This document shows, one piece after another, positions 54,595 through 64,000 of a stretch of DNA of 64,000 nucleotides (its first letter is position 1; the number at the start of each line of letters is the position of its first letter). The stretch is from UBA2287 sp964479665 (GTDB taxonomy: Bacteria; Bacteroidota; Bacteroidia; Bacteroidales; Tenuifilaceae). A program made the translations under genes and the position numbers. The notes beneath the pieces are model-generated. The model was not told the origin of the DNA. It worked only from the letters and a program-made list of their open reading frames with translations, and ran no database searches. The stretch is from positions 13,995 through 77,994 of the forward strand of contig CAYZNN010000014.1 of assembly GCA_964479665.1 (NCBI GenBank). The letters are read 5' to 3'.

Positions 54595-55965
54595 CTACTT
54601 TTTCATTTCAGCAAAGTACTTGTAGAAACGAGGTATAGTTTCAATACCACGGAAAAACTGCTGAAGCGGGTAGTTCTCGTTGGGCGAGTGAATGGCATCG
54701 CTCTCGAGACCAAAGCCCAGAAGAATGGTTTTAGTGCCCAGAATACGCTCGAAAGTGCTTATAATGGGTATGCTTCCGCCGCTACGGTAAGGCACGGGGC
54801 GCTTGCCGTAAACGTCCTCAATTGCCTTGCTGGCTGCCTGATAGGCGGCAGTATCGGTTGGCGAAACGTATCCCTGGCCACCGTGGTGAGGGGTTACCTT
54901 TACCTTAACATGCTTAGGAGCAACTGATTCGAAGTGCTTTTGGAACAGCTCGGCAATTTTATGGTGATCCTGGTTGGGAACCAACCTCATAGATATTTTT
55001 GCATTTGCCTTAGAGGGGAGCACCGTTTTGGCGCCCTCGCCAATGTAACCGCCCCAAATGCCGTTTACATCGAGGGTTGGGCGAATTCCAACGCGCTCGA
55101 GGGTAGAGTACCCATTCTCGCCCCAAATTTCGTCGATATTCAACGATTTTTTGTACGCGTCGAGGTCGAAAGGTGCCTTGGCCATTTCGGCGCGCTCGGC
55201 AGGGTTAACCTCCATAACGTCGTCGTAGAAACCAGGAACGGTTACACGGTTGTTATCGTCGTGCAGCGATGCTATCATTTTTGCTAAAATGTTGGCAGGG
55301 TTTGCAACGGCTCCGCCGAAAAGACCCGAGTGCAGGTCGCGGTTTGGGCCAACCACTTCCACTTCAACGTAAGCCAGCCCACGAAGGCCAGTGGTTAGCG
55401 AAGGAATGTCGGCACCAAGCATCGAGGTGTCGGAAACCAAAATTACATCGGCCGAGAGCATGGGCTTGTTCTGCTCGAGCCATTTGCCAAGATTGGTCGA
55501 TCCTATTTCCTCTTCGCCCTCAATCATAAACTTCACGTTGCAGGGTAGGTTGCCTGTGCGCACCATCATTTCGAACGCCTTGGCGTGCATAAAGGCTTGG
55601 CCTTTATCGTCGTCGGCACCACGGGCATATATTTTACCATCGCGAATTTCGGGTTCGAAAGGCTGCGATTTCCAAAGGTCGATGGGGTCGACTGGCATTA
55701 CGTCGTAGTGACCGTAAACCAGAACTGTTGGAAGCGAAGGATCGATTATTTTTTCGCCGTATACCACGGGGTTGCCATCGGTTGGCATTACTTCGGCCTT
55801 ATCGGCACCAGCCTTGAGCAGGGTTTCCTTCCAGTACTCGGCAGCTTTAATCATGTCGGGTTTGTGGTCGCTAATGGAGCTGATGGAAGGAATGCGAAGC
55901 AGTCCGAACAGCTCATCGAGAAACCTCTGCTGGTTCTCATCTACATACTTTTTGATGTAATCCAT
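54595..55965 (-). CDS. M20-family dipeptidase
   Basis: 456 residues, cytosolic dinuclear zinc peptidase of the CNDP/PepV-like M20 group. Metal and catalytic residues are visible: YGHYDVMPVDP (about residue 82), ARGADDDKGQ (about 115), EGEEEIGS (about 149), SDTSM and the late GFGLESDAIHSPNE. A lid domain spans about 190-340. Follows the DUF3109 gene by 78 bases; a terminator lies behind it. Confidence 0.92.
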   Translation of the reverse strand: MDYIKKYVDENQQRFLDELFGLLRIPSISSISDHKPDMIKAAEYWKETLLKAGADKAEVMPTDGNPVVYGEKIIDPSLPTVLVYGHYDVMPVDPIDLWKSQPFEPEIRDGKIYARGADDDKGQAFMHAKAFEMMVRTGNLPCNVKFMIEGEEEIGSTNLGKWLEQNKPMLSADVILVSDTSMLGADIPSLTTGLRGLAYVEVEVVGPNRDLHSGLFGGAVANPANILAKMIASLHDDNNRVTVPGFYDDVMEVNPAERAEMAKAPFDLDAYKKSLNIDEIWGENGYSTLERVGIRPTLDVNGIWGGYIGEGAKTVLPSKANAKISMRLVPNQDHHKIAELFQKHFESVAPKHVKVKVTPHHGGQGYVSPTDTAAYQAASKAIEDVYGKRPVPYRSGGSIPIISTFERILGTKTILLGFGLESDAIHSPNENYPLQQFFRGIETIPRFYKYFAEMKK

Positions 55966-56043
55966 GGTTGTTATTTGTTAATTAATAATTGTTAACTGGC
56001 AATTATAGAAAAAAAGAGGCGATAATCCTAGAAAAATCGAACG

Positions 56044-56625
56044 CTATTTCTTCTTTCCCTTGTGCTTTAAGAGTTTATCGGCCTCCTCCAGCTGCTGGTA
56101 AAAAACCTCACCAAATGCTCGAATTATTGGTTCCTTTAAAAACCGGTAAACCGGAAGGTTTAAGTTGCTGCCCAGCTCACGGGCAGGTTGGCAAACGCTC
56201 CACTGGTCGTAATTTACCGCAGTAAACGACTCGTATTTTTTTATTCGAATGGGGTACAAGTGGCACGAAATGGGCTTTCGGAATTCAGCCTTTCCGGTAA
56301 GCCATGCCTTTTCGATAGCGCAAAAGGTAATGCCATTCTCCTCAATGCTGTATGCGCACTCCTCGCCATTAATGAGGGGAGTAACCACATCCCCATCGCC
56401 ATCGAGAACCCAAACACCATGCTCGTCAATGGCAGCAAACCCTTCGGGCTTTAAGTATTTTTTGATTACTGAAAGTTCTGCCGAAATTTTTTCAACCTCT
56501 CCATCGAATAGCGGAGCGCCCGATTGTCCGTGCACGCAGCAAGCACCTAAACATTTGGGCAGGTCGCAGCAAAAGTGCCTTTCGAACAGGTCGAGGCTTA
56601 TTAGTTTATCTTCAATTTGAATCAT
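56044..56625 (-). CDS. DUF3109-family cysteine-rich protein
   Basis: 193 residues. Cysteine pattern: CCDLPKCLGACCVHG near residue 18, CAYS, TFCAIEKAW and SCHLYPIR, then SVCQPARE, which suggests metal or iron-sulfur binding like that of related YkgJ-type proteins. No signal peptide. Function of the family is unknown. It lies 49 bases after gpmI and may share its transcript. Confidence 0.9.
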   Translation of the reverse strand: MIQIEDKLISLDLFERHFCCDLPKCLGACCVHGQSGAPLFDGEVEKISAELSVIKKYLKPEGFAAIDEHGVWVLDGDGDVVTPLINGEECAYSIEENGITFCAIEKAWLTGKAEFRKPISCHLYPIRIKKYESFTAVNYDQWSVCQPARELGSNLNLPVYRFLKEPIIRAFGEVFYQQLEEADKLLKHKGKKK

Positions 56626-56674
56626 TTAAGGTTTGCCGATAGGGCAGTTTAGGGATATTATTGCAGATCTCAAA

Positions 56675-58195
56675 TTATGAACAGAGAATTTTTCCGGTCA
56701 TTTCAGCAGGAATGGGTAACCCCATAATATGCAGAATGGTTGGAGCCACATCGGCCAGAATGCCGTTTTGAACCTTTGTGTATTTATCCGAAACCAAAAT
56801 GAATGGAACAGGGTTTAGCGAGTGGGCTGTATTTGGCGAACCATCGGCATTAACCGCATTGTCGGCATTGCCGTGGTCGGCAATAATAATTACCGTATAT
56901 CCGCTTTTTTTGGCAGCCTCAACCACATCAGAAACGCACGAGTCGACAGCATTAACTGCTCTTTCAATGGCTTCGTAAATTCCGGTATGCCCAACCATAT
57001 CGCCATTGGCAAAGTTGAGGCAAATAAAATGGTGAGTTCCCTTTTCGAGTTCCTTTACAATGGCATCCTTCACTTCGAATGCGCTCATTTCGGGTTGCAA
57101 ATCGTAAGTGGCAACCTTTGGCGAAGGAACAAGAATTCGGTTTTCGCCCGTAAACTCCTGCTCGCGACCACCCGAAAAGAAGAATGTAACATGGGCATAC
57201 TTTTCGGTTTCGGCTATGCGAAGCTGTTTAAGGCCTGCGTTACTTACCACTTCACCAAGAGTATTTTTTAAATTATCCTTATCGTAAACTACCTGAACAC
57301 CCTTGAAGGTGTCGTCGTAGTTGGTCATGGTTACATAGAATAGAGGCAGGGTGGTCATTTCGTGCTCGGGCATATCCCTTTGGGTAAGCGCAATGGTGAT
57401 TTCCCTTAGGCGGTCGGTGCGGAAATTGGAGCAAATTACCACATCGCCTTCGCCAATAATGCCAACCGGGTTGCCATTGGAATGGACTTTTACAATGGGC
57501 TTAATGAACTCGTCGGTTACCCCATTTCGGTACGACTCCTCAACGGCGGCCACAATGCTGGAGGTAGGTTTTCCTTTCCCCTCAACTAGCAGGTCGTAAC
57601 CAACCTTTACGCGCTCCCATCGCTTATCGCGATCCATGGTGTAGTACCTACCAACAAGCGAGGCAATGGTGCCATTGCTCTTTTCGAGGTGCTTTTCCAA
57701 ATCCTTAATAAATCCCAGTCCGCTCTGCGGGTCGGTGTCGCGACCATCGGTAAGCGCATGAATGAAAACCTTTTGCAAATTGTACTGCTTTGTCATGTCG
57801 CAAAGGGCGTACAAATGGGTGTGTAGCGAGTGTACGCCCCCATCGGATACGAGCCCGAGGAAATGAACGCTTCGGTTATTCTTTTTAGCGTACTCGAAAG
57901 CTTTGGTAAGGGTGGGGTTTTTAAAAAAATCGCCATCCTTAATCTCCTTGTTAATTCGTACTAAATCCTGATAAACCACCCTGCCGGCACCTATGTTCAG
58001 GTGACCAACCTCGGAGTTGCCCATTTGCCCTTCGGGCAAACCAACATCTTCGCCGCTTGTGAGCAGCTGCGAATTGGGATAGGCCTTTTTAAGCCCGTTC
58101 ATGTATGGTGGATTTACCGTTGCAATAACATCGGATTTGGTTCCGTTTCCAATTCCCCATCCATCGAGGATCATGAGAAGTACTTTGCTGTTCAT
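56675..58195 (-). CDS. gpmI: 2,3-bisphosphoglycerate-independent phosphoglycerate mutase
   Basis: Interconverts 3- and 2-phosphoglycerate using two manganese ions. 506 residues. The metal/phosphate site MILDGWGIGN opens the protein and the active serine lies in MGNSEVGH near residue 60. Further landmarks are FIHALTDGRDTDP, GRYYTMDRDKRWERV and the late NFANGDMVGHTG and IADHGNADN metal ligands. The longer frame adds 26 non-conserved residues, so ATG 58195 is used. Confidence 0.97.
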   Translation of the reverse strand: MNSKVLLMILDGWGIGNGTKSDVIATVNPPYMNGLKKAYPNSQLLTSGEDVGLPEGQMGNSEVGHLNIGAGRVVYQDLVRINKEIKDGDFFKNPTLTKAFEYAKKNNRSVHFLGLVSDGGVHSLHTHLYALCDMTKQYNLQKVFIHALTDGRDTDPQSGLGFIKDLEKHLEKSNGTIASLVGRYYTMDRDKRWERVKVGYDLLVEGKGKPTSSIVAAVEESYRNGVTDEFIKPIVKVHSNGNPVGIIGEGDVVICSNFRTDRLREITIALTQRDMPEHEMTTLPLFYVTMTNYDDTFKGVQVVYDKDNLKNTLGEVVSNAGLKQLRIAETEKYAHVTFFFSGGREQEFTGENRILVPSPKVATYDLQPEMSAFEVKDAIVKELEKGTHHFICLNFANGDMVGHTGIYEAIERAVNAVDSCVSDVVEAAKKSGYTVIIIADHGNADNAVNADGSPNTAHSLNPVPFILVSDKYTKVQNGILADVAPTILHIMGLPIPAEMTGKILCS

Positions 58196-58322
58196 GCTAA
58201 AAATGTGTGGTATAATTAATTGTTTATTAGTAACGATTGGGTGCGGTAAAAGTTTAATTGCCAAAGATAGCAAAAAGGTGCGAGGGATGTAATAGTGATA
58301 ATTTTGAAAACCGCAGAGAACT

Positions 58323-61300
58323 TTACCTGCGCAAGAACGGAATGCTAAGCTTTACAAGAGTGCCCTGAGGCTCTCCCTGCTCATTTTCTAGGTCGATATA
58401 ATGAATATTCAATTGTCGTCCATAAAGTTCGTTTATCAGAGCCATGCGTTTTTCGGTAATGCTGGTTCCAAAAGGCTTGGGTTTGTTTTTTTCTTGTTCA
58501 TTAATTTTGCTACTCTGTTTTCGGCCAATACCGTTGTCCTCAATGCTGCATATTAATGAATTTGTATGCCCCTCCCTATGCATAGAAATCAAAACGATAC
58601 CATTGGAGTCCCGTTTGTGCTTTATCCCATGGTTTATTGCATTTTCAATGTAAGGTTGCAGCAGCATGGTTGGGATTATGGTTCTTTGCTGGTCGATACT
58701 TGGATCGATGGTTATGTGGTGGTGGAAACCTTCACAGAATCTGAGCCGCTCTAGGTCGAGGTAGAGTTTTAAAGTGTCAAATTCTTTTAGAATTGTAACG
58801 TTTTGTTCTTCAATATTCTCTAAGATTTGCCTCATAAGTTTGGCAAATTTTGTTAGGTAGTTTCTTGCATCGTCCAGGTTATTTTCGAATAGTAAACTTT
58901 GTATGGAGTTTAACGCATTGAAAACGAAGTGGGGGTTTAGCTGCTGAACCAATGCCTGATGGCGAATTGTAATAAGCTCCTCCTGTAGTTTGTGCCGCTT
59001 AAATTCTTCTTCCCGTTTCAGAGCGTTCCGTTTTGTAATGCTGTTAATTCTAAGTTTGTATACACCAATAGCAATTCCGGCAAGAAGAAGGGAAAGTACT
59101 ACTTGGAACCAAATGGTAAGCCAGAATGGAGGGCGAATTGTCAGATTTATTTCAGCAGGGTTTTCGTTCCAAAAACCATCATCGTTTCGGGCACTTACAA
59201 CGAATTTGTAGGATCCACTTTTAAGTTTAGGAAAACGTACGCTTGCATTGTTGGTGTAGTGCCAGTTTTCGTCGAGGCCAATCATTTTGTAACGGTATTG
59301 CACTCTCCCAAGCGAACGGAAGGTTAATCCAATGTATTCAATTGAAATATCGTTTTGAGTGTAATTCAATCGATGGTTCAAGTCGGTTCGGAATGGCAAA
59401 TCGTTTACAGAAAGTCTTGTAACATATACTGGAGGCGCAACTTGGTTGGGCTTTATGCTTTTAGGGTTAAAAAAGCAGAGACCATTACTGGTTGCAACAT
59501 ACATACTCCCATTTAAGTAAGCCATTCCGTTAATTTCGTTGCTGGGTAGGCCACTTTTTTTGTTAATTATCCATGAGGCGTAATGACTGGGGCTGTTTTT
59601 ATCGTGGACAATACGATTAATCCCCGTTTTAGTGCCCACCCAAATTGCCGAATCGGCAAAATGAATAGAGGTAATAAGATTATCGCTTAGTCCATTGGTA
59701 TGGTCGAGGGTGGTAATAACGTTGTTTTTCGGGTACCAAATAAGGTGCCCCTTTTCTTTGGTTCCAAGGTAAAAAAGTTCGTCGTATGGGCTTCGAACAA
59801 CCAGGTCGATTCGGGTTTTAAGAATAGGGTGCTCGCGGCCAATGTCAATAATTTCAACCTTTGCTAAGTTGTTTCTATCAAAATAAAAAAGATAAAGTCC
59901 ACGTTCTGTTGCAGCCAGAAAACTACTATCGGTAAGGAAGGCAAGGCTTTTAACTACCTCATTAAACGGCTCTTCATCAGAATATAATCTGTAAATTGTA
60001 TCAAGACCCTTGTTATTCAGCTTGTAAAGAAACATGCCTCGGTCGGGGGCAGCAAAAAAAACATCCTGAGACAATGGAAGCACAGACCTGGGAACGATTC
60101 GCGACCCCTGTTGGATTTCAGTGTCGAAAGCTGTTCCTCTAAAAAGAACTTGTTTGCTGTTGTTGTAAAGTAGCAATCCATAGGATGTGGAAACCCAAGC
60201 CAAATTTCGGTGTTTTTCGAGCATTCGACAATAGCCCGAGGGGTAATCGGGTAGGTTTTGTATGGGGTTTGATCCGTTAATTATGAACATTTTATCAAAC
60301 GACACCAAGTATAGAGAGTTTTCGGTAGCTTGAATGCGTAATATGTCATTGCTCGGGAACGAGTAGTTGTAGTTGGCAATGTTTTCGTTAGGAAAGTAGA
60401 AAATGCCATCCTCGAGGGTGCTGAACCAGAGGCCACCCTCTCTGTCGCGCAGAATTGAAGTAACCGAGTAGTTGGGCAGGTAATGTTTCGTGGGTTTGCT
60501 TAGCCCATTGGCTTCAGAATAGCAAAAAACCCCTTTACGCCAAATGGTTCCTATCCATAGGTTGCCATTTGTTTCGGGATAAATTGCAATTGTTTGAGCA
60601 GGCAATTCAACTTTTTTAACATTGTTTTCCTTATACCACAGTAAGTTATTGCCTATGGTAAATATATATTGGTTGGGTTTTATGCGTTGAAAGTAGTAAA
60701 TACTTGTAAGATTGCTGAAATAATTTTTTGTAATAAATGAGGGTTCCGATTGCCATGGGGTTGCAATTTCAATCTGTTGGTCGTTCGATATTTTTTTTTC
60801 CGACGAAGGGAAGTGGCCACAAAACTTTCCCGTATTTCCCATTTCGAAAAATACAATTTTACTGTTGTTGGCTTAACTGTAGTACTTGCAATTTCCGCTA
60901 CTTTCGATAACTGAGTAGCCAATGTGGTACCATTAAACAAAAACATTATCGGCACTATCCACAAAAACTGATTTAAGGCTGGCTTTATATGTGTCGCTAT
61001 AAGGGTGTTCGGGTAAAAGGTGGTTGAATTTATAGGCGAAAATTGAATCGTTGTAAAAGTAGGATAAAGTATTCGAGGAGTTGCTGAACCAGATGCGGCC
61101 CTTATGGCCCTCAAATATTCTGAAAATGACTTGGCTGTGAAGCCCATCGGTAACCCCCAAGGTGCGAAAATCGTAGCCATTACAACAACTCACGCCGTTA
61201 CCGGTAGCCAACCAAATGATACCCTTGCGATCCTGTATCAGGTGGTAAACCTGCGAACTTGGCACCCCCTGGTTGGTTCCGTAGTGCACATGCGTTGGCG

Positions 61301-61361
61301 TTTGGGCATTTAACCCCAGCGTTGAAAGCAACAAAAGCAGCGTAAAAAGCAACTTACCCAT
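58323..61361 (-). pseudogene. Two-component sensor (beta-propeller, Y_Y_Y, LytS-type kinase) with two in-frame TAA codons
   Basis: One frame from ATG 61361 to 58323 codes for 1012 positions without a frameshift, but is stopped by TAA at 60933-60935 and again at 60873-60875. Order: signal peptide (GKLLFTLLLLLSTLGLNAQ), beta-propeller repeats (DRKGIIWLATGNG, GRIWFS, GGLWFSTLEDG), a Y_Y_Y domain (about 690-750), one transmembrane helix, and a His_kinase/HATPase domain with the phosphoacceptor in QLNPHFVFNALNSIQ and ATPase residues ENAINHGIKH and EDNGIGRK. Between the stops the peptide still looks like propeller (WYHIGYSVIESSGN). The 839-residue downstream piece could still be made from an internal start, without its signal peptide. 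Confidence 0.8.
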
Positions 61362-61391
61362 AGGTTTTTTAAAAAAAGAAACAAAGGATAG

Positions 61392-61399
61392 CAAATGTA
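61392..61399 (-). promoter_or_regulatory. Putative promoter -7 element of the sensor pseudogene
   Basis: Reads TACATTTG on the minus strand (TAnnTTTG), 31 bases ahead of ATG 61361. Confidence 0.4.
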
Positions 61400-61511
61400 A
61401 TGAAATATGCTTACAACAGAAAGTGGGAAAGATACGCTGTTTAGAACAGAAGGACAAAGGAGCCGATTGGTCAGAAATACAATACATTACGGCACATAAA
61501 GTTGACTTAAA

Positions 61512-62714
61512 TTAATAGGGGACAACCGATTTACAAAAATCTTTAACATGTAAATGGTTAATCCCTTGGTAAGTAGCCTTTGAGCTCATATCCATTGATA
61601 CAACATACTTTGGGTAGTTGTTGCTAATCTTCATAAGGTTCCCAAATTCTCGGTTTATGATGCTTTCGTTTTCCAGCTTGTAGCATACCTGAACATACAT
61701 AACTTCATTGTTCCTTTGAGCAACAAAGTCAATCTCTTTTGTTCTGTCCTCGCCAATTGTTATTTGATATCCTGCAATTTTCAGGTGATTATAAACTACA
61801 TTTTCAAGCAATTTTCCTAAATCAGCAGCCTTAAACCCCACTAGCGAGTTTCGTAAACCTATATCGTTAAAATAGTATTTCTCATTAACCTGCAAAATCT
61901 TTTTCCCTTGTAAGTCGCTGCGTTTCACATTAAAAACGAAATACGCCTCGCACAGGTACGAGAGGTATTCAATTACCATTGCAGGCGACATGGCGATCTT
62001 TTGCGATTTTAAGTAATCGCTCACCTTTTTGCCACTTACCAAGCTGCCTAGGTTGTTGGCAATATATTCGCACAAAATTCGTAACAAAACAGCATTTCTA
62101 ATCTGATGGCGCTCAATAACATCGCGAACGACAATGGTATTGAAAATGTTTTTTAGGTAGTTAAATACAATTTCATCCTCGATGGGTAAATGAATCAGGT
62201 TCGGCATTCCTCCATAGGTAAGGTACTTTTCAAAGCTATCGAGGCTGTCGCTTAACCTATGAAACATTAAAAATTCAGAATAACTTAAGCTATACACTTC
62301 GGTTTCAATGGTTCTGCCACTGAGTATGGTGGCAATATCGCTCGATAGAATTGTGGAATTGCTACCTGTGCAGTAGATATCGAACTCTGGGTTCAAATTA
62401 AAATGCCTGAGGGCTTTTTCGAACTGAACAATGTCCTGAATCTCATCAATAAATAGGGATACATTTTTATGAGTTTTCGTTTTCTCAACATATTCAACCA
62501 AATCAGCGTAAGTTTTAATGAAATCGAAAGCGTAGTCCTCTTTATTTATGTAAATTATTTGACTTCTGGGCGTTTTTTGCTTTATGAGTTCAATAATTTG
62601 ATGCATTAAAAAACTTTTGCCAGTTCGTCGCTGACCAACAATCACTTTTATTAGGTTTTTTCCTATGTACGGACCAATTCGGTTAAGGTATAATTCCCTA
62701 ATATAGTTCTGCAT
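61512..62714 (-). CDS. AAA ATPase with DUF4143 domain
   Basis: 400 residues. N-terminal AAA_14 ATPase: Walker A GQRRTGKSFL (about residue 26), Walker B LFIDEIQD, sensor region YCTGSNSTILS. The C-terminal DUF4143 domain (about 190-400) ends in a nuclease-like core (LLENVVYNHLKIAGYQITIG, KEIDFVAQRN). Role unknown; these ATPases are widespread, often present in many copies in Bacteroidetes, and sometimes associated with toxin-like or defence loci. ATG 62714 is used because the ten residues before it are not conserved. Stands alone. Confidence 0.88.
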   Translation of the reverse strand: MQNYIRELYLNRIGPYIGKNLIKVIVGQRRTGKSFLMHQIIELIKQKTPRSQIIYINKEDYAFDFIKTYADLVEYVEKTKTHKNVSLFIDEIQDIVQFEKALRHFNLNPEFDIYCTGSNSTILSSDIATILSGRTIETEVYSLSYSEFLMFHRLSDSLDSFEKYLTYGGMPNLIHLPIEDEIVFNYLKNIFNTIVVRDVIERHQIRNAVLLRILCEYIANNLGSLVSGKKVSDYLKSQKIAMSPAMVIEYLSYLCEAYFVFNVKRSDLQGKKILQVNEKYYFNDIGLRNSLVGFKAADLGKLLENVVYNHLKIAGYQITIGEDRTKEIDFVAQRNNEVMYVQVCYKLENESIINREFGNLMKISNNYPKYVVSMDMSSKATYQGINHLHVKDFCKSVVPY

Positions 62715-62893
62715 GATTTTTAAGTATAGATAAATGAACTGCAAATATATGCAATAATTTTAGGGATACCTATTTTAAATTCAAAAACAAATTTACATTC
62801 AATAGATAGTTTTCCCGCCAAAATTAATTGATATTCAGAAAATAGGATTGTAGTGTAGTTTAGAACCATAATAAATAGATGGAATTATAGAAA

Positions 62894-63092
62894 ATGATTG
62901 TCCGTTATGATGCCTAAAGCCATTGCGACATCGCGAACCACGAAGTGCTCCATGAAGTCAACCCCTCGAACTTTGAGGGTAGAGGCAATCTATAAAATTC
63001 TGTAAATTAATAGATTGCTTCACAAAGGACGTTCGCAATGACATATCATTTTAATTAACTCATTTGTAATAGGCATTAAAGCGGACAATCAT
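62894..63092. repeat. MITE-like element with terminal and internal inverted repeats
   Basis: 199-base element. Terminal inverted repeats of 22 bases (62894-62915 and 63071-63092) match at 19 positions and start with ATGATTGTCCG. Inside are a second inverted pair (CATTGCGA 62921-62928 with TCGCAATG 63033-63040), a hairpin (62985-62993 with 63010-63018, GCAATCTAT/ATAGATTGC) and a small CCCTC/GAGGG hairpin (62963-62979). No coding capacity. The inner AGATTGCTTC and TCGCAATGACA motifs resemble a widely scattered intergenic repeat family. The 149 bases before it (62745-62893) hold no gene that I can see. Confidence 0.7.
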
Positions 63093-63094
63093 AA

Positions 63095-64000
63095 TTTATT
63101 AATAAAGGAATCAATGAGAACAAAGGAATCTTTCCGTTTACGCTTTACCAGCTCGATGGTGGTATTTATGTGAAAATCTCGGTTTTCGATAGCATCGTAA
63201 AACCTGGTTATAGGTTAGTTTCCATTGATGGCGTGAGTATCGACACCATTGTAAACAAATTATCGGAGTATAAATTTGGTGACAATACTTCTATTAGAAA
63301 ACAGAAGACAATTAATGACTTTACTGCGCTTGATTTTTTTGTTAACCAAGGAAAAGAAATATACAAAATAGGGTATCAAAGGAGAGATTGCGACTCAACC
63401 TACTTTTGCGCTGTTAATTCAGCAAAAATGAAGGATATTATACGATTCAATAAGTCATTTAAAGTATCTAGAAAAGAATACTTTTTAAAACCAAGAATTA
63501 AACTAAATCAACTAATATACATGCAGTTACAACCTAATAGGAGTATTGCGCTGCTAACATTGCCTTCGTTTGACGTTGATCAAGATATTGAATTGATTTA
63601 CAGTCAAAAAATTGATTCTGTTTTTCAAATTTTAGCAACCTCCCAAGTTGATACTCTTCTCATTGATATCAGAGACAATCAGGGGGGGAGAGATTATCCC
63701 AGTGAATGTATTTTAAGCCACATCGCTTCTGTTGATTACAATTTTGGTCAAGCCTTTATGAAATCAAGCAAATTCCAAAAAGATTTGTATAGTAAAGTGC
63801 TGAAAAGTAAACTTTCCGACAGCCTATACCTTAACAGCATGGAGCACTCAAATTTTTTTTCCAGAAAGGACGGTGAAATTTTTGCTTTGGAAAGATCAAC
63901 TTCAAAGAAAAGTGACACTGACAAATTATACAAAGGGAAAATATTCATATTAACAAGCACTAAAACATTCTCAGCGGCTTTAAGTTTCGCAGCTGTTTGT
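63095..64000 (+). pseudogene. S41-family peptidase, N-terminus missing, continues past window
   Basis: An open frame of 302 codons runs from 63095 to the window end, but begins without any start codon: the in-frame stop TAA (63092-63094) is formed at the end of the inverted-repeat element. It opens inside an S41-type N-terminal/PDZ-like region (FPFTLYQLDGGIYVKISV, PGYRLVSIDGVSID). The tail-protease domain follows (TLLIDIRDNQGGRDYP, typical LIIDLRxNxGG, and TSTKTFSAALSF with the probable catalytic serine). About 100-150 N-terminal residues, including any signal peptide, are absent upstream. Either a fragment truncated when the element arrived, or an unusual start was missed. Confidence 0.7.

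Noticed and set aside
55585..55995. Plus-strand frame of 136 codons opposite the M20 dipeptidase
   Set aside because: Antisense to a well-supported metallopeptidase; composition is an echo of the opposite strand.
60680..61180. 166-codon minus-strand frame crossing the sensor kinase stops
   Set aside because: Lies in another frame of the same region and lacks propeller motifs; the broken frame aligns as sensor on both sides of the stops. A frameshift into this frame was considered and rejected because the original frame resumes without any shift.
61512..62714. DUF4143 ATPase as a defence gene
   Set aside because: No partner nuclease, toxin or known defence gene is adjacent; the family is common and mostly uncharacterised, so a defence role is unsupported here.
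1..64000. CRISPR array, insertion sequence, integrase or prophage
   Set aside because: No regularly spaced repeats, transposase motifs or phage genes were seen; only the short non-coding inverted-repeat element near 63 kb suggests mobility.

Overview
The window is a stretch of Bacteroidota (Bacteroidia) chromosome. The evidence is phylum-typical gene content: a purH-mreBCD-mrdA-rodA cluster, a type IX secretion (T9SS) C-terminal sorting domain, DUF5723 and PorV/PorQ-like outer-membrane proteins, a GIN-domain lipoprotein, a TonB-tailed anti-sigma factor, a fused 4Fe-4S serine dehydratase and a long-tailed ribosomal protein S16. Shine-Dalgarno sequences are weak, and several starts are preceded by TAnnTTTG, the -7 element used by this phylum. 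Coding density is high. I see no insertion sequence, phage or CRISPR array. The closest genus cannot be named from the sequence alone.

Layout. 1-9955: the end of a glycogen/alpha-glucan phosphorylase, then purH and the elongasome operon (mreB, mreC, mreD, PBP2, rodA), whose last gene overlaps a convergent ACP-phosphodiesterase-like gene. 10148-16528: a regulatory and envelope block with a degenerate histidine-kinase-like protein and its LuxR-type regulator, a frameshifted secreted protein, a small outer-membrane barrel, an ECF sigma factor with a zinc-finger/TonB anti-sigma factor, and a broken von Willebrand A protein. 16596-22538: a minus-strand housekeeping block (PAP2 phosphatase, obg, adk, hpt, M20 amidohydrolase, tatC, kdsD). 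22721-27797: recQ, an ABC exporter pair and a T9SS cargo protein. 27843-29335: a decayed AraC/GyrI regulatory pair. 29453-37118: secreted M28 peptidase, tRNA-Leu, an outer-membrane pair, YihY, rpsP-rimM, a thioesterase and a GIN lipoprotein. 37183-46812: ahcY, ribF, a MacB-like permease, rsmA with two outer-membrane genes, an acyltransferase and a lone receiver protein. 46884-58195: serine dehydratase in an operon with a DppC-like permease, a glycosyltransferase and an aminotransferase; then a cyclic 2,3-diphosphoglycerate synthetase-like GTPase, lptB, an M20 dipeptidase, a DUF3109 protein and gpmI. 58323-64000: a two-component sensor interrupted by two stop codons, a DUF4143 ATPase, a MITE-like inverted-repeat element, and an S41 peptidase reading frame truncated exactly at that element.

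The most striking pattern is six damaged genes among roughly fifty intact ones. They are concentrated in sensing, regulatory and surface functions (AraC/GyrI pair, hybrid-type sensor, VWA protein, TapB-like protein, S41 peptidase). Two of the indels lie in homopolymers, so some could be assembly errors or phase-variable sites; in-frame stops and eroded conserved residues argue for real decay in others. The best candidates for under-described biology are the helix-hairpin-helix outer-membrane barrel with its PorV/PorQ-like partner, the kinase-like protein lacking ATP-binding motifs that is translationally coupled to a response regulator, the COG2403-type GTPase, and the fused anti-sigma/TonB protein. 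I found no clear-cut novel defence or mobile system.
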